Counted from the first letter of the stretch, positions 20,329 through 32,303 are shown. The stretch: 64,000 bases of DNA from Phymatolithon calcareum (GCA_977006965.1 OZ345380.1:2046001-2110000); one strand, 5' to 3'. A program made the numbers and translations. The notes: generated by a model not told the origin, from the letters alone.

Positions 20329-22575
20329 CTTATACAGCCATGGACGTCCTCTAGGCCCAGGCCGTCAAGATTCAAGACCTTTTGGAACAATGAGCTCGAC
20401 AAACTAGCCAAGAAGCGAACTCGATTGTACAAGATTTACAAAAGAACCGAGCTTGAAAATGACCGGCTTACCCTCCGAGAAATTAAGACACAAATCCAAA
20501 AGAAAGTAAGAAATGCGAAACGTGAGCAGTTTGAAAGATACCTTGATGGAGTGGAAGAACTGGGTCCCACTGAGGCAGCCAACGTTGCAAGCAAAATTAT
20601 GAAGTCAAAAACAAGGAGGAAAGGGTCGAACAAGGCAATCGGAGCTCCAGTACATCCAAGCAAATTCTCTGCGTATATTTCTAATGTGTGCAAGGCTGAC
20701 AAAGACTGGAATGTGCCACTAAAGGCTTTTACAGTCAACAGGGCAATGAGGCGGCACATTACTAGGGCATTCAACCGAGCACCAAAAGGGAAGGCTGTCG
20801 GCCCTGACGGAGTGGCAGTTGAAATGATGCATGCGAATAAGGAAGCCGGATTGAGTATATTGATAGCCTTATGGGAGACATGTGGGAGTCTCAAATGTCT
20901 TCCGCGAGCGTGGCGTCAAGCTACTCTGATCCCTCTATACAAGAAAGGCCCACCCCATGTTGCAGCGAACTACAGACCTATATCGCTATTAAGTCAAGCC
21001 AGGAAAATCATCGATTCTGCACTCGACTCATACATAAGGGAACACTACCGTTTCAACAGTGCTCAGCTAGGTTTCCGAAAAGACAAGAGCACATATATTG
21101 CGATACTCCGGGCAAAATGTGCCATGAAAGATGGGCATCCTTTTGTCGCGGTTCTTGACCTCTCTGCAGCATATGACAGGGTGCCACGAGACATCCTCAT
21201 GAAAAGACTCGAACAGAAGCTACCCGACGAAATAACAAGGATGGTGGCATATCTTCTGAAACCCTCGTGGGTTACGTCAGCAGGCGATGATACACGAACA
21301 TGGTGCATTATCGATCGAGGAGTACCGCAAGGGTCCCCACTGAGCCCGTGCCTGTACAATATCTTCATGGATACATTCGCGGAAGCGGTCTCCAAGGTCC
21401 CCAGCGACGTCTCTGAAAATCCAGCGCAACTGTTCGCTGACGATGTCCAGCTGCAATCAAAGGATGGAGAAGGAATGCAGAAGCTACTTGATATAGCGAC
21501 TACCTGGGCGCAGGAAAATGGTATGAGCTGGAACACAAAGCCAGGAAAGAGCGAGATCCTTAAATACAAGGGACTCAGGAAACACACCTTCCACATTGCG
21601 GGTCGAGTTCTTCATCAAGCTTGGAGGCTCTCGTATCTCGGTATAAGCATGTACCACAAAGGCGTAACAGACGACATGGCGTTATCAAGAGTACGAAATG
21701 CAGTGGGGTGCATACACAAACTGCGGGATATTGGAGTCAATGTTCGAGGCTTTCAGCCTGTGACATGCATTAGAATCTTCAAGTCGCTTATTTTGCCAAA
21801 GTGGGAGTATGCACTCCACGTCACGCCTCTGACAAAGCGATTACAATCAGCAATCGAATCTGCAGAAGGTTTATTCTTCAAGTATGTTTTTGGGACATAT
21901 GCCCAGCAGCGCCATGGAAGAATGCGAGTTCTGTGCCGACTAGAACCACCTGCCATGAGGAGAAGACACCAAGCAGAAAGGTTCTCTGCGAGTCTAGTGA
22001 AACAGAAGAAGCGCCTCGACGAAGCAGATGAGTATTCTGGGAGAGATGAAGATATTAAGGAGGCAACCAAGGACATAGAGTGCCTCAAGAAATATGAAGA
22101 TCTGCAGCAAGCTCTCGACAAAGCCAGGGAGGGCTCAGTCTCAAAGAAAGGGCGACGAAAAGAAAGCATTGAGTTATGGGCAGAGGAAGAAGAGGGAAGA
22201 TCGCTCGATATACCAACTGATTCGAACAATCTACCGATGGTTCTCCGCGTAAGAGAAAGGTCTACACGGTTGCGATGACTACGGCTGATATTCAATAGAG
22301 CACCTCTTTGGAGAAAATCAGTACTTGGTGCATACTTTGGTGTCACAGCCGTGATTGAGCTGGTCGCGCTCCAACGCATTCTATCTTCATCCAAGATTAG
22401 TCCTGAAATTGAATATGAATGTAAGCGACTCACTGGAGCACTTGTTGGGAGAGAAATACGAATCAAGGATATACTGAACAGTCAAACTACGTGAGCTTAG
22501 AAAATCGTGCGAAAGCGGCCCTGTTACTCTTGAAGAGAGGCCTTGGGAGCTTTTAAAATAAATCAACACATATCC
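20329..22575 (+). mobile_element. LINE family R copy 1, 5'-truncated
   Basis: A 2.25-kb non-LTR retrotransposon inserted in a family A copy, bounded by a 14-bp duplication. It starts in the linker before the reverse transcriptase (KTFWNNELDKLAKKRTRLYK, no initiator Met) and ends with TTTTAAAATAAATCAACAC then ATATCC, with no poly(A). The same 3' terminus is found in the copies ending at 24618 and 53323. Confidence 0.85.
20425..22494 (+). pseudogene. Family R reverse transcriptase, one nonsense codon
   Basis: RVT_1-type reverse transcriptase of a non-LTR element. Motifs in order: KAVGPDG (near residue 121), YRPISLLSQARKIID, AQLGFRKDKSTY, FVAVLDLSAAYDRVPRD (first catalytic Asp), GVPQGSPLSPCLYNIFMD, AQLFADDVQL (catalytic DD), SWNTKPGKSEIL and LSYLGI. 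All catalytic Asp residues are present. A TGA at 22276-22278 replaces a Cys codon seen in copy 2 (RLRCLRLTF). Reading through it, the frame continues 71 codons (NRAPLWRKSVLGAY... ALVGREIRI) to TGA at 22492. The endonuclease is lost to 5' truncation. The C-terminal half is rich in charged coiled-coil-like sequence. Confidence 0.85.
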
Positions 22576-22825
22576 CCGTCCTTCGGCTTTACAATACGAC
22601 ACATTGCTCTGCTCCTTTCCGCGCTCCTCTTTCCAGGTTTGCTAATTATTTGACCGAAGTAGATCGACTCAATCTTCTCGTTTTCATGCTCTACGGTGCC
22701 AGATGCAGTTCGCGCTTCCAACACAATTGCACAAGAGATTTGTACAGCCTTATTGACTTCGCTAGGTAGACTCCGTTAGTGAATACCCCAAGCCGTCTTA
22801 GAAATCCGAGGACATTTTTTAAAAT
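22576..22825 (-). mobile_element. LINE family A fragment, left-hand piece
   Basis: Continuation of the family A copy split by R copy 1. It begins with the second 14-bp duplication, and its sequence closely follows 29230-29480. Confidence 0.6.
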
Positions 22826-22858
22826 TGGCCGAAAGAATTTAAGAAATTCTTTTGGCCA
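22826..22858. repeat. 33-bp hairpin
   Basis: TGGCCGAAAGAATTT, loop AAG, AAATTCTTTTGGCCA: 15-bp arms with one mismatch. It sits exactly at the 3' end of family C copy 3. Confidence 0.8.
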
Positions 22859-23450
22859 CTTTTTTGAATTTGGAATTTATTAAACGCCCTCAGAAACACT
22901 CATGAGACTGCAAGGGAGATGCATTTCAGCAGCTACTTTGTAAATTCGATCATCTATTCAAATACTTGTAACCCGGGTTAAACGTCGTAGCCCTAGCTGC
23001 ACAAACCCTCTCCCGTAGAACAGGAGGGAAAAGCTTGGGGTCCACTGGTCAGATTTCCTTAATTGACGCCTTGTCTATTCCATTTCGTCGTAAAAGACGA
23101 TAGTGAAGAAGAGTAGCTTGTCTAGAGCTTTTTCAGTGATATTATTCTCCACTTTGGTCAGTTGATATTTTCCGAGGTATTCTTCCAGGTTGCTCATGAG
23201 GATTGGTACAGTATCACCGAACTTGTGTGTGAGAAATGATATGCTTATTGGGGGGAACCGACCGAATGCCCACTTTATCGCTAATTGGCGGTGCCGTGTT
23301 TTCGGGAGTCTGATAATCGCCAGGGTAGACCCCGGCAGATCGTAGGGAATTTTTCTCTTTCTGCTGGACTCCGAGACGTCTCGAGATCATTTCCTCAGCA
23401 ATCGCTACGCCCAGGTAATTCACTTCCCGTTCTCTCTTCAGCTTCCTTTC
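22859..23450 (-). mobile_element. LINE family C copy 3, 3' part
   Basis: On the minus strand: SSRKRKIPYDLPGST, then KTRHRQLAIKWAFGRFPPIS, FGDTVPILMSNLEEYL and LLFFTIVFYDEMEW-type ending. An AATAAATTC ... AAAAAAG terminus follows at 22859. This copy keeps a Trp codon (TGG) where copies 1 and 2 have TGA. 5'-truncated. Confidence 0.65.
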
Positions 23451-23940
23451 AGAGAGTTAAAAAAGATGCCCGACAGTAGCCCTTGTCTAGAGGATGGCGC
23501 TTTTCGTCGTCTTCCACTTCATTTCGTTTTTCTGAACCCATGTTGACGCCATGTCAAGATTTTCCTAGAGTTCCTTCGCGGATGATGCTGTGAACTTGCC
23601 ATTAACCGCTGATTCCGCTCCCTTAAAATTCCAGGCATTACTTCAGTGCATCCGCGAATGGTGGAAGACGAGTTCCCATTCCGTTGAAGTCCTCAAAAGG
23701 AGCACAAGCTCCCAAAGTTTGAGTAAGTATCCCACAGCATATCGCAGTCTGCATAAATCCGCATTAACATTCAGATATTTTTTAATCACATGCTCGCAAA
23801 CCCATTCCGAAGAGACGGTATACTTTGCGTGGTAATAGAAGCGATATGATTTTCCCTCTCGAGATCTCTTCTTTTTTATTGCAATTTTTTTACAGCCCCA
23901 CAGTCATACGAAAATATGGGCAAGGCTTCCTCAGGTGTTA
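23451..23940. other. Short unassigned stretch
   Basis: No gene or repeat recognised between family C copy 3 and R copy 2. Confidence 0.3.
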
Positions 23941-23952
23941 CACTCACTAGGG

Positions 23953-24618
23953 CACCGGCGGGACCGAATGCGAGTTCTGTGCCGACTGGGACCACCAAAG
24001 ATGAGGAGACGTCATCAAGCAGAAAGGTTTGCATTAAGCCTGGTAAGGCACAAAAAGCGCCTTGAAGAAACAGAAGAGTACGTTGGAAGAGATGAGGACG
24101 TAAAGGAAGCAATGAAGGATATTGAATATCTCAAGATGTATGAAGACTTGCGAAAAGCCCTTCAGAAATCCCAGGAGGGATCTGTCACGAAGAAGACGAG
24201 GAGAGAAGAAACAATTAAGGTATGGGAAAAGGAAGAAGAAGGCAGGTCAATGAAGATTCCTATTGAAGGCAAGCTACCAGGGATCCTTTACATAGGAGAA
24301 AGAACAACACGTTTAAGGTGCCTAAGGTTGACATTCAACCGAGCACCCCTTTGGAGGAAATCAGTGTTGGGTGCGTACTGTGGGATTACCGCGGTGGTCG
24401 AACTAGTCGCCTTACAACGTACTCTAGCGTCATCGAAGATGAGTACAGAAATTGAGTTTGAGTGCAAGAGACTTACCGGAGCTCTTGTTGGGAGAGAATT
24501 ACGAATCAAGAACGTTTTGAGCAGCCAGATGACTATAGCGTAGAGATTATGCAAGAGCTGCCCCGTTACTCCAAGGTGAGGCTTTGGGAGCTCTCAAAAA
24601 TAAAATCATCAAATATCC
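23953..24618 (+). mobile_element. LINE family R copy 2, 666-bp 3' end
   Basis: Encodes the R C-terminal region in one open frame (MRVLCRLGPPKMRRRHQAERF ... FNRAPLWRKSVLGAY ... RELRIKN). The 3' UTR ends AAATATCC. Perfect 12-bp duplication CACTCACTAGGG at 23941-23952 and 24619-24630. The frame is intact here and gives the reference for the nonsense codon in copy 1. Confidence 0.85.
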
Positions 24619-24689
24619 CACTCACTAGGGTGGCTCTATTCTTATGTCTGGTATTCTATCTGAGCCCCTAGCATGTACTCGGTTGTTTT

Positions 24690-25125
24690 CGCTAGCTCTT
24701 CATAGCAGTTTTCGAGATGTCGCATCTTATTTCAGTACAGGTCTTCTTCATTCTGCATACTCTCGATGATGCTTTTGCTGAAGAGGAAAATATCATCTTG
24801 TACCTTCTCAGTTGCCGCTCTGTCTTCTTCCTTGAGTTCATAGGCTTACAATTTGCGATCCAGGGTCTCCATGTGCTGTCTGACTTTGTTTCCAAATCTA
24901 TCTACCATCAGTGTGGTAGACACTTGGGGTAATCTTCCAAAGGCGTACTGAACCGCCAGTTGCCTGTGTTCGAGATCTCTTCTGTGAGACCAGAGGTAGG
25001 TTTTGGAGTTTTGCTGACTATGCCACTTTTGCGAATAGAATGAACAAGTTACGAAAAGCCGCTCCCGCACAGTCTTAGGAGTGTTAATAAGGGCATTCAA
25101 ATAAACAACTAAACAGTTGCAATTT
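24690..25125. mobile_element. LINE family D copy with inverted 5' part
   Basis: Minus-strand 24975-24690 encodes the D C-terminal end (HRQLAVQYAFGRLPQVSTT, RQHMETLDRKL, IFLFSKSIIESM). The D 3' UTR lies on the plus strand at 25030-25115 (AAGTTACGAAAAGC, CAACTAAACAGTTGCA) and matches 63290-63380. Head and tail therefore face in opposite directions, a second 5'-inverted LINE copy in this window. Confidence 0.6.
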
Positions 25126-25444
25126 TTTTTAATCATGCGTTCTGGGATAATATGACCATCAAGTAACTCAATGGCTTTCAAGTACATAGCTGCTCCGCTG
25201 AGGCACGAGCGAAAAGATAAGTTAATGTATGTATGTAAACTGCTTTCTCGTCGATGGGGCTCTCAAGGCAGTGCTTTATTGATGAATTATCTTCTTATAT
25301 TACGACAACGCGTTTTCTCTGTTAGGTAATTAGGAAAGCACTCCTTCTCTGCCTGTCGCTCGAGATACGATTCGAAAAATACATCGCTTTGAAAGCGAGT
25401 GTGCTTTAAATATACAACATTGCAATTCTGAAAAAATGTTTGCT
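25126..25444. other. Short intergenic region
   Basis: Nothing recognised; downstream flank of the zinc-ribbon gene. Confidence 0.3.
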
Positions 25445-25975
25445 CTATATCTCACTCCTGAACACGTCCAAGACGACATGCTTAGACGGAACGAAAACTC
25501 TACTCCAATTAAACTCAGGCACTTTAGATGCTGACACAGTAGATATCCGCCGAGAATGGTCTATAAGTGGCGGAATTGCAGATTTCACGTTCCAAATAGG
25601 GCATGACTGCCCGTGTACGGACTCCTTATCGGACAGAGTCAAAGGCACTGCCCTCGCCACCTTGTCCTTCAAACTGCGTTTTTGATTTCGCTCAGTTGCA
25701 CGTCTTTTCTTCCGTGTCGCATGTTCTGCAATGGCCAGTGATCTCCTCCTCGTCGTTATACCTGAAAAGACATCTAAGCTTGAATTAGATGGTTTCAGTT
25801 TTTCTTTCTGGTCTGCTCTCCTGAGGCGAAATACATGGCCGCAGATCTTACATGCGCAGCTTGCAGCTGGGCATTCAGCATTACAATTTGGACAAATCTT
25901 CTTACCGCGCTTACCTGACGGCGTTGCCTTCGCATGCTGTCTCACAATGGGCAATTGTCCACACGGAGAGCTCAT
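25445..25975 (-). CDS. Zinc-ribbon protein of unknown function
   Basis: 176 residues, single exon. Residues about 27-52 form a zinc ribbon: CPNC, then a 12-residue gap with Cys, then CKICGHVF, close to the CPxC...CxxCG pattern of UPF0547-type ribbons. A basic stretch follows (TRKKRRATERNQKR, about 86-99) that could act as a nuclear localisation signal. The remainder is polar with no recognised domain. It may be a small nucleic-acid- or protein-binding nuclear factor; that is inference. The frame is open and free of repeat matches, unlike its surroundings. Start is the first Met at 25975; no other Met precedes the ribbon. Confidence 0.6.
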   Translation of the reverse strand: MSSPCGQLPIVRQHAKATPSGKRGKKICPNCNAECPAASCACKICGHVFRLRRADQKEKLKPSNSSLDVFSGITTRRRSLAIAEHATRKKRRATERNQKRSLKDKVARAVPLTLSDKESVHGQSCPIWNVKSAIPPLIDHSRRISTVSASKVPEFNWSRVFVPSKHVVLDVFRSEI

Positions 25976-26068
25976 GGTGACTTCTGAAAAGTGGGCTGGG
26001 CGACAGATGGTCTATCAGAACAAGGAAACATCAATGTCAGATATGCATTGCTTCATGGACTTGAAATA

Positions 26069-26135
26069 TTGCCCCAATCGTCTGCAGATGGGCTGGTAAC
26101 TTTTAAATCAAAATCTACTTTTCTTCTTCTTCTTC
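26069..26135 (+). repeat. Family A 3' terminal hairpin and tail
   Basis: TTGCCCCAATCGTCTGCAG hairpin, then GGTAACTTTTAAATC and a (TTC)n tail. The upstream coding part is very short or absent. Confidence 0.6.
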
Positions 26136-26389
26136 GCCAGGAACTTGGAAGGACGCTGAGTAATTGCGATGTTCTTTTCTGAGACAGAAAAAATTATTAC
26201 ACTGGATGAGAGTAGTTCAAGTCCGTTTAGTTTGAAATTCAGCTGCAGCTGAAAAGAAGGGCGATTCAAAATTTCAAAATTAGCATATTTGTTGTTTTTT
26301 CTTTTTTGCCGAGAAGATCGCGCACGCAGAAGGTAAGCGTCTGAAGCAGTTTGAAAAGAGCTTCTAATTGTTAAGATATATGAGTATGG

Positions 26390-26640
26390 CTAAGGTTTCA
26401 CCTTATATCGGATGCTTGTCAGTTTCTTTGCAGTCAGATTTACATGTTTTGCGCATTGGGTCGTACGACAATGTTTCCATGTTGAATCCATGCGTAAGAC
26501 AGTCACTAAGGTCGTATAGCCTTCAATCAGTTGATGTAAGATCACCTCTGCCTGTCTGTTCGACATGGGCACTGTCGAGGAACAAATTCGGACACTGAGC
26601 GATTCTGAGCAATGAGTTTGTGCCTGGCACGATTGTGGCT
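26390..26640 (-). mobile_element. LINE family E fragment
   Basis: Minus-strand peptide NRQAEVILHQLIEGYTTLV corresponds to SHRRAEVILYQLSAECCSLV in the family E copy at 43547. Diverged and frameshifted. Confidence 0.45.
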
Positions 26641-28480
26641 GTATCATCGATGTATGATTACGTGGTCTAATTGTGCGGCACATGGTTAGAGTTTTTACCA
26701 TTTGCTATTTACTTGGTCTCCTTTATGAACACGCAACTTGAAGGTTGCAGCAACACACTTTACTCGCGGGTACAAAAACCGCTGACGACTAGCGCCGAAG
26801 TAGCAGAGCCAACAGAGATACAACTAAACGAACTAAGCCAAATAGGTTAAAGAAAGCCACATTTTGTGCGCTGTGCATCGCTAGGCGTGTTAGGTATCTC
26901 GTCTTCCTTTCGTCTGGGATAATCAGGACGTGTTGCTCTTGTATTGGGCGTTTTCTCTTCCACACGGAAGAGTTCCCAAGTCCTGGGCGGGACGATTCGG
27001 TTCAACTTCGCCTGAACATTACCGTGTTCGCCGAAGAGCTCCGATTAGAAATTGCAAGAATCACGACAGGGATTCATAATTTTCGAAAAAAGTTCCGGTG
27101 CATGCTTCATTTTGTTCATGAAGTTCTTGGTTAATCACGCGGTCCTGTCAAATTGCGTGGAAGTAAAAACAGTTTGACCAAAGTGCCGTTTCTCAGTACG
27201 AAACCTTGTTCCTCTTGTTCCAGCTCTTCTTGCAGGTGATCCTATTGATTAACTGATACATCCGCCGGGTTTCCTTCTCTTCCTCGGCGCTCTTCTACTT
27301 TTCGAAGGTATTTTTTCCGTCTTGCGATACTTAGTTGGATCTTCTCAGCTTTGGACTGATGAGCCGACGAAGCATGCCCATAAGTTCCCTTTCTTCATGA
27401 ACACTTATGTGTAGAATAGAACTTCTCCAACTTCAATTGCAGATACTTGGTGCTTGGTTATCCTCTTCAAGCGTGAAGCGGAATCCAGCGACTTGAGAAT
27501 CTCTGACAATTAGGTTAACTTATCACTATTTGCTAACGCAGCTTACAGTGTCGTCGGTGACTCTGATCTTGTTCCTACTGATCCAAACGTAGAAAAGCCC
27601 AGTGCTCGATGCAGCTCTCTCCACTACCGTAAACTTTAGATTTTAGGACCCTTTGTATACAATACATTGACTCTTTCCAGACTCTGTATACTGCCTCAAG
27701 CAGTTCTCAACTTCGTACTTTGCGGATATGTACCAAGAAAACCTGTCGGGCTATTCAATTTTCAGAAAAAGGGAAGTTTGCTAAGAAGAATTCTCGGTCG
27801 ATAACGCACGATTCAATCAGCGAGAAAAGAAAGGAAGAGGGCTAGCAAGACGCTCAGACGACGATACCTGTTTCTGATTTCAAGCCTAGATTTCTCCCCA
27901 GGGTCGCCCACCTCCCTTTGAAAACGAATCCACTTGTGCCCTATCTTAGGGACCAAATTCTTGTTGATAAACTGGTACCTTTTTTCCATATGCGGGTGCT
28001 GTGCTCTGGAACTTATACTCTTTCCACTAGCCGACCAATTTCGTGTATGTCGTCCAGCAGAACGCAGACAGCTCTATATGCAACTTGTATGGATTGCCAA
28101 GTTCTATGTAACGTAATATTACTGATCGTTTAATTCTAACCCGGTGAAACTGATATCGCATACGCTAATATGCAATTTTCGTTTCGCGTCGCAGAGTCCA
28201 AGCAATACCAAAGACTCCACTGCTGCTATTAAATTTATTCAATCAACAATCTCTTAAAGATACCAATTGTAACATGGGGTAGGGGGCAACTATTTCAAAA
28301 TCGACGAATAAGTGCTTCAGGGATTCGAACAAGATGATCATCTTGTCTTCTAGTTAGAGATGCACGTCAGATGATGAGAGCGAAAAAAGACAAATTGAAC
28401 AAAGTTGCAAGAGAAGTTTAACAAAAACGCTTCTGAATCTATATCCTACATCTTCACTGATCCTTATGGTCGAAATGAAA
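26641..28480. other. 1.8-kb stretch without recognised genes
   Basis: Short frames on both strands with no family I can name. The minus strand around 27000-27400 has LINE-linker-like charged sequence (KAEKIQLSIARRKKYLRK), suggesting old element debris. Confidence 0.3.
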
Positions 28481-29480
28481 AGGAAGAAGAAGTGGGAATT
28501 TTTATGTAAAAGTTACCAACGCATCTGCAGATGCATGCGGCAACTTTGCGAAGGCTATACGGCCACGGAAGGATCTTTTTCGGTTGAACGTTTTCATGGT
28601 CGGGTGCGACTAGATCTGGTGGAATACCAAAACCTACTCTGACCCATAATTAGGCCTTGAGTGGGAACAATATTCCACTGCACTGGGTCACGCATAGTCA
28701 ACGGGGAGTGGGTCGGGTGATTTCATGTTTCCGCCGCAGCCTTGGCCGCTTGAAACATGGCATGGACTTCATCTTGTGCTCTTCTAATGTAGGCACTTTT
28801 CTCGGAAGGTAGCTCGACTATTGATAGGCCTGTCTTGATATCTTCGATAGCCTGCATGCTCTTTGAGGTCCGAGGTGCTCAATGGCGAAATGTTCCAAAT
28901 GACCATTTTATGGCCAGCGTCCTGTATCTACTTGCCTTGAACACAAATCCGGCAGCAGTGCTGTCTTAGTGTGTGGTATAGGGCGTTTTTTGTCTTTTTC
29001 AACTTAAGAGGCGGCTTCCAGCATCATTCTTCTTTACTAGTGCTTGATGATTGTGCCGATCAAGGTTTCGTTCGCCGGCCTGGCAGGTTGTCGCTTTACT
29101 TTGGCAAAGATCACGTGCAGTCTTGCCTTCTGCATCTCCTTGGAGTCTTTCTTTAGTATCGGTTTTGAGTCTAGATTCTCAAAGCGCCTCATGAGTCTTA
29201 GCACTAAGAATCGTGCTAGCATTTCTCTTCTGTCCTTCGGCTTTATAGTATGGCACATTGCTCTGCTCCTTTCCGCGCTCCTTTTTCCAGGTTTTCTAAA
29301 TTTTTGACAGAGATAGATGGACTCGATCTTCTTGATCTCCTGCTCTACTTTGGGTGTCCATGATGTCAGATGTCGCGCATACTCCCACATCGACTGCAAA
29401 AGAGATTTGCACAACCTTATTGACTTCGCTGGGTGGACTTCGTTAGTGAATACCCCAAGCCGTCTTAAGGTTCCGAGGAC
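28481..29480 (-). mobile_element. LINE family A copy, minus strand
   Basis: From right to left on the minus strand: decayed thumb/connector (29414 on: KRSAERSRAMCHTIKPKDRREMLARFLVLRLMRR), then the C-terminal region around 29000-28850 and the 3' UTR. The terminal hairpin (28511-28544) follows, where the stem is a perfect GCATC/GATGC, then a TTC-type tail at 28481-28490. 5'-truncated and frameshifted. Confidence 0.6.
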
Positions 29481-30011
29481 ATTTTCTACTCATTCAACCA
29501 ATTTGGAATCTGAGATCCTTTCCTCAGTCTATAGCTCGGAAGCGAAGGCAGACGTCCTCCCCATCCAATACGAAACGAACTCCCACCTTTCCTCAGTCTC
29601 AGGAAAGTGAAGTACAGGCTCCTGTGCGCGTACTGGCTATTCCATCGCTTGATATTCCAAACCAAGATATTGAATCGGCTGTGACAAAGGCGGAAAGTAG
29701 AATCAAATGAAGCCTTCTTGACATGCTAGGCTATCAGGGGAATATAGCAATCGTCATCATCATTATTCCATCGCTTCCCATACCCCCATCAAGAGAACAA
29801 GAGATCAGAAGACCGCCCACTCGATCACGCGCTAAGCGAGATGTTTATTCTCATGCGTAAACAATCCCTCTCAGAGCAAGATGGAACAAGAATTCAAAGC
29901 ACCGCCGACGCAATGCACGAGACTTGCCCAAGAACACGATGTGTAAATGTAGGCAACGCGATTAAGCGCTATGATAAGCCTCTCAGATGCTAAATAGACA
30001 ACGAGAGCTTG
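29481..30011. other. Intergenic stretch, nothing recognised
   Basis: No gene or named repeat. Confidence 0.3.
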
Positions 30012-30056
30012 AAGTAAACTAGCATCCATCCATCATGGATGGATGTTAGTTTACTT
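30012..30056. repeat. 45-bp hairpin
   Basis: 22-bp arms beginning AAGTAAACTA and ending TAGTTTACTT, with CCATCCAT / ATGGATGG inside. One mismatch and a single central base. Confidence 0.8.
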
Positions 30057-30158
30057 GGATGATCCATGTCGCGTATAGTTTTCAATATGTTGCCTCAGAG
30101 ACACGTAATGATAGAAGGTAGTCCAACTGTGTCCTTTAAATCATAAATTTATTATGAT

Positions 30159-30816
30159 TGTATTGCCTGTGAGTGGCCATTATGATGCGCCCCGTAGCGA
30201 GATCTTTTCACCGCACTTAAGCCAATCACTACTGCGGACGACCGCTAGATTCTTGTATAAGTAGCTCACGTAGTGCATAGCGAGAGAGAGAGACAAGACA
30301 CGCAACACACAAGAACCCATCACAACACAGTAGTGAAGACACTAACTGTCTTCACGGACACGCGTTTACGATAAGTCGAACCCGCACAGATGACTTTACA
30401 GTGCGGGGTGGTCTCCAATGTGCCTTCGAGACACGCACTGAACGACGTGAAACCGACGCGTACGTTACAGGATTACAGTTTTCATGGAAAAAGCTGGTAC
30501 TGTGACGTACGCATTGGTGCGCGTCGTTAAGTGCGTGTCGCGAAGGACACTAGAGGGCACCCCGCACAGTAAAGTCATCTGTGCCGGTTCGTTTATTAGT
30601 AAACGTGTGCCCATGGAGACGGTGAGTGTTTCCACTATTGTGCTGTCTTGTGTGTTGGGTTTATTGGGGTTGTTCTCTCTCTGCTCGCTATCCTACGTCA
30701 ACCAGACGAGCTAACTGTAGTAAAATCTCCCGGAGGTGCACAGCGATGGTTGGCTAACGTTTAGTAAAAAGATCTCGCTGAGTGGCGTATCATAATGCCC
30801 ACTCAAAGGCATTACA
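30159..30816. mobile_element. 658-bp fold-back element
   Basis: The left half (30159 to about 30480) and the right half in reverse share most of their length. Outer ends are TTGCCTGTGAGTGG and its counterpart ATGCCTTTGAGTGG; inner blocks include AGCGAGATCTTTT, CAACACACAAGA, and ACAGATGACTTTAC followed by GTGCGGGGTG. The outer ends sit next to TA dinucleotides, as for Tc1/mariner-type insertions. Another right arm lies at 52017-52116. No transposase inside. Confidence 0.75.
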
Positions 30817-30992
30817 TTGCCCTTTCTTGAGAGAACGACAGGATAGTTGCCGTTTCCAAAAGCGCGTCCACGCGCGAAGAAGACGTTCACGCGGAATAGT
30901 CAAGGTGGAGCGTTCAGAATCCGGTATGATGCAGGGATTAGGAGAGCTGTCCGTCGGGTCGAATTATTTTCGTAAGACAAAACATTTGATAA

Positions 30993-31275
30993 TTGTCGCC
31001 ACATGTCAAATGTGTCCAAAAAATATTTGGAAAACTGAGCGCTAGCAGGAAAAACACGTGGCATTCGCGGGATATCACACAGGATGTCTATATCAGAGGC
31101 CCCGAAGTGATTCCCGGGTCGAAGAGGAGACAGCTCATCCCAACCCACCACCGCACCCAAAAACATCCCGTTGTGTGGTCTGTGCGTCCGTGTCTCTCTC
31201 CCCTGCGTCGACCGTCATCGCAGAAGTGGAACCCCGTTGAGCGCGTCTTCGGCATATTGAGAGACGTTGATTAAG
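30993..31275 (+). pseudogene. Possible Tc1/mariner transposase C-terminal remnant
   Basis: Only the end of the frame is suggestive: KWNPVERVFGILRDVD resembles the NPIE.VW motif around the catalytic Glu of Tc1/mariner transposases. The upstream part is not recognisable. It lies just beyond the fold-back element with TA-flanked ends. Weak call. Confidence 0.3.
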
Positions 31276-32303
31276 TTCTTACTCAATTAGACGGAGCGCA
31301 ATTACGGGTGGGAAATCAAACTCCGCGATGACTAGGGTCAAAAATGTCAACCGCTCGAGAGGGAGCAAGACGAAGCAGACCGCGAAGAATAACACGGGCA
31401 TCGCTATGCCACGGAAAGCGGTGGTCATGAAAGCCGCGCGAGGCACCGTGAACAAGTCTTCCGAAGAATGTTGAATTCTTTGGACTTCCGGACCCTATCA
31501 GATCAAGATTTGATCAGTAAGACATACAATGCTTGCAGGATAATTAAAAAACAAAGGTGTATGATCACACAAAAGTCAGATTTAACATACATCCAATATA
31601 TGCTGGACAAATGTCCCCGCGACAACTTCCTTCTTCATCCAATTTGATTTTTTAGGGTTTTTGGGGGTCCGCTGAGACAATATAATGGTTATTTGCAGCA
31701 TGTAATATGTTCGGACCCCTTGAAGAACTCTGCAAGGATTTTCCATTTGTCGGAATTTTCGCTCTCGGATGAACACATTTCCGCGCGCAGTAGCTGTAGC
31801 CAGTGGCAATATTCAACAGTGCTATACAATCCCAAGCAAGGAGTAGTGTATTCACTTATTCTGCGTATCGCTAGTGATATGCATGAACCATAGGTGAAGG
31901 TTTGCAGTTGTTTGCGTACGTATTAACCAAGGAGGCGAGTATCAGCAGATCAGTCTTAACTAATTCATTGCAGAGGCACGCCTGACTCCGAATGGTCAAC
32001 TCCACAGAAGCGGATCAGAGGTTAGCGAATCGAAGACGTTGTCCTGTAAACTCAGTGCTGATAAAATGCTTTAAAAAATATTGCCTCCAGGTAAAGACGG
32101 TTCGACAGTTACTCATCTGTCAATCTCTGTCTAGACTAATGCGTATGCTTTCCAATTGAAGCCATCGATTCTCGAGTACTGCCATCGGGTTCATTCCGTT
32201 CTTGCAATTGGCGACAGAGACAAGATTAGTGAAAATCGTTTGACGTCCATCTTAAGTGTGAGCCTGCAGAGCTGTTAGCAACTTTCATTGTGACCCACAT
32301 ATC
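31276..32303. other. Gene-free stretch
   Basis: No gene recognised; an acidic/basic mix near 31300-31480 may continue the transposon remnant. Confidence 0.3.
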
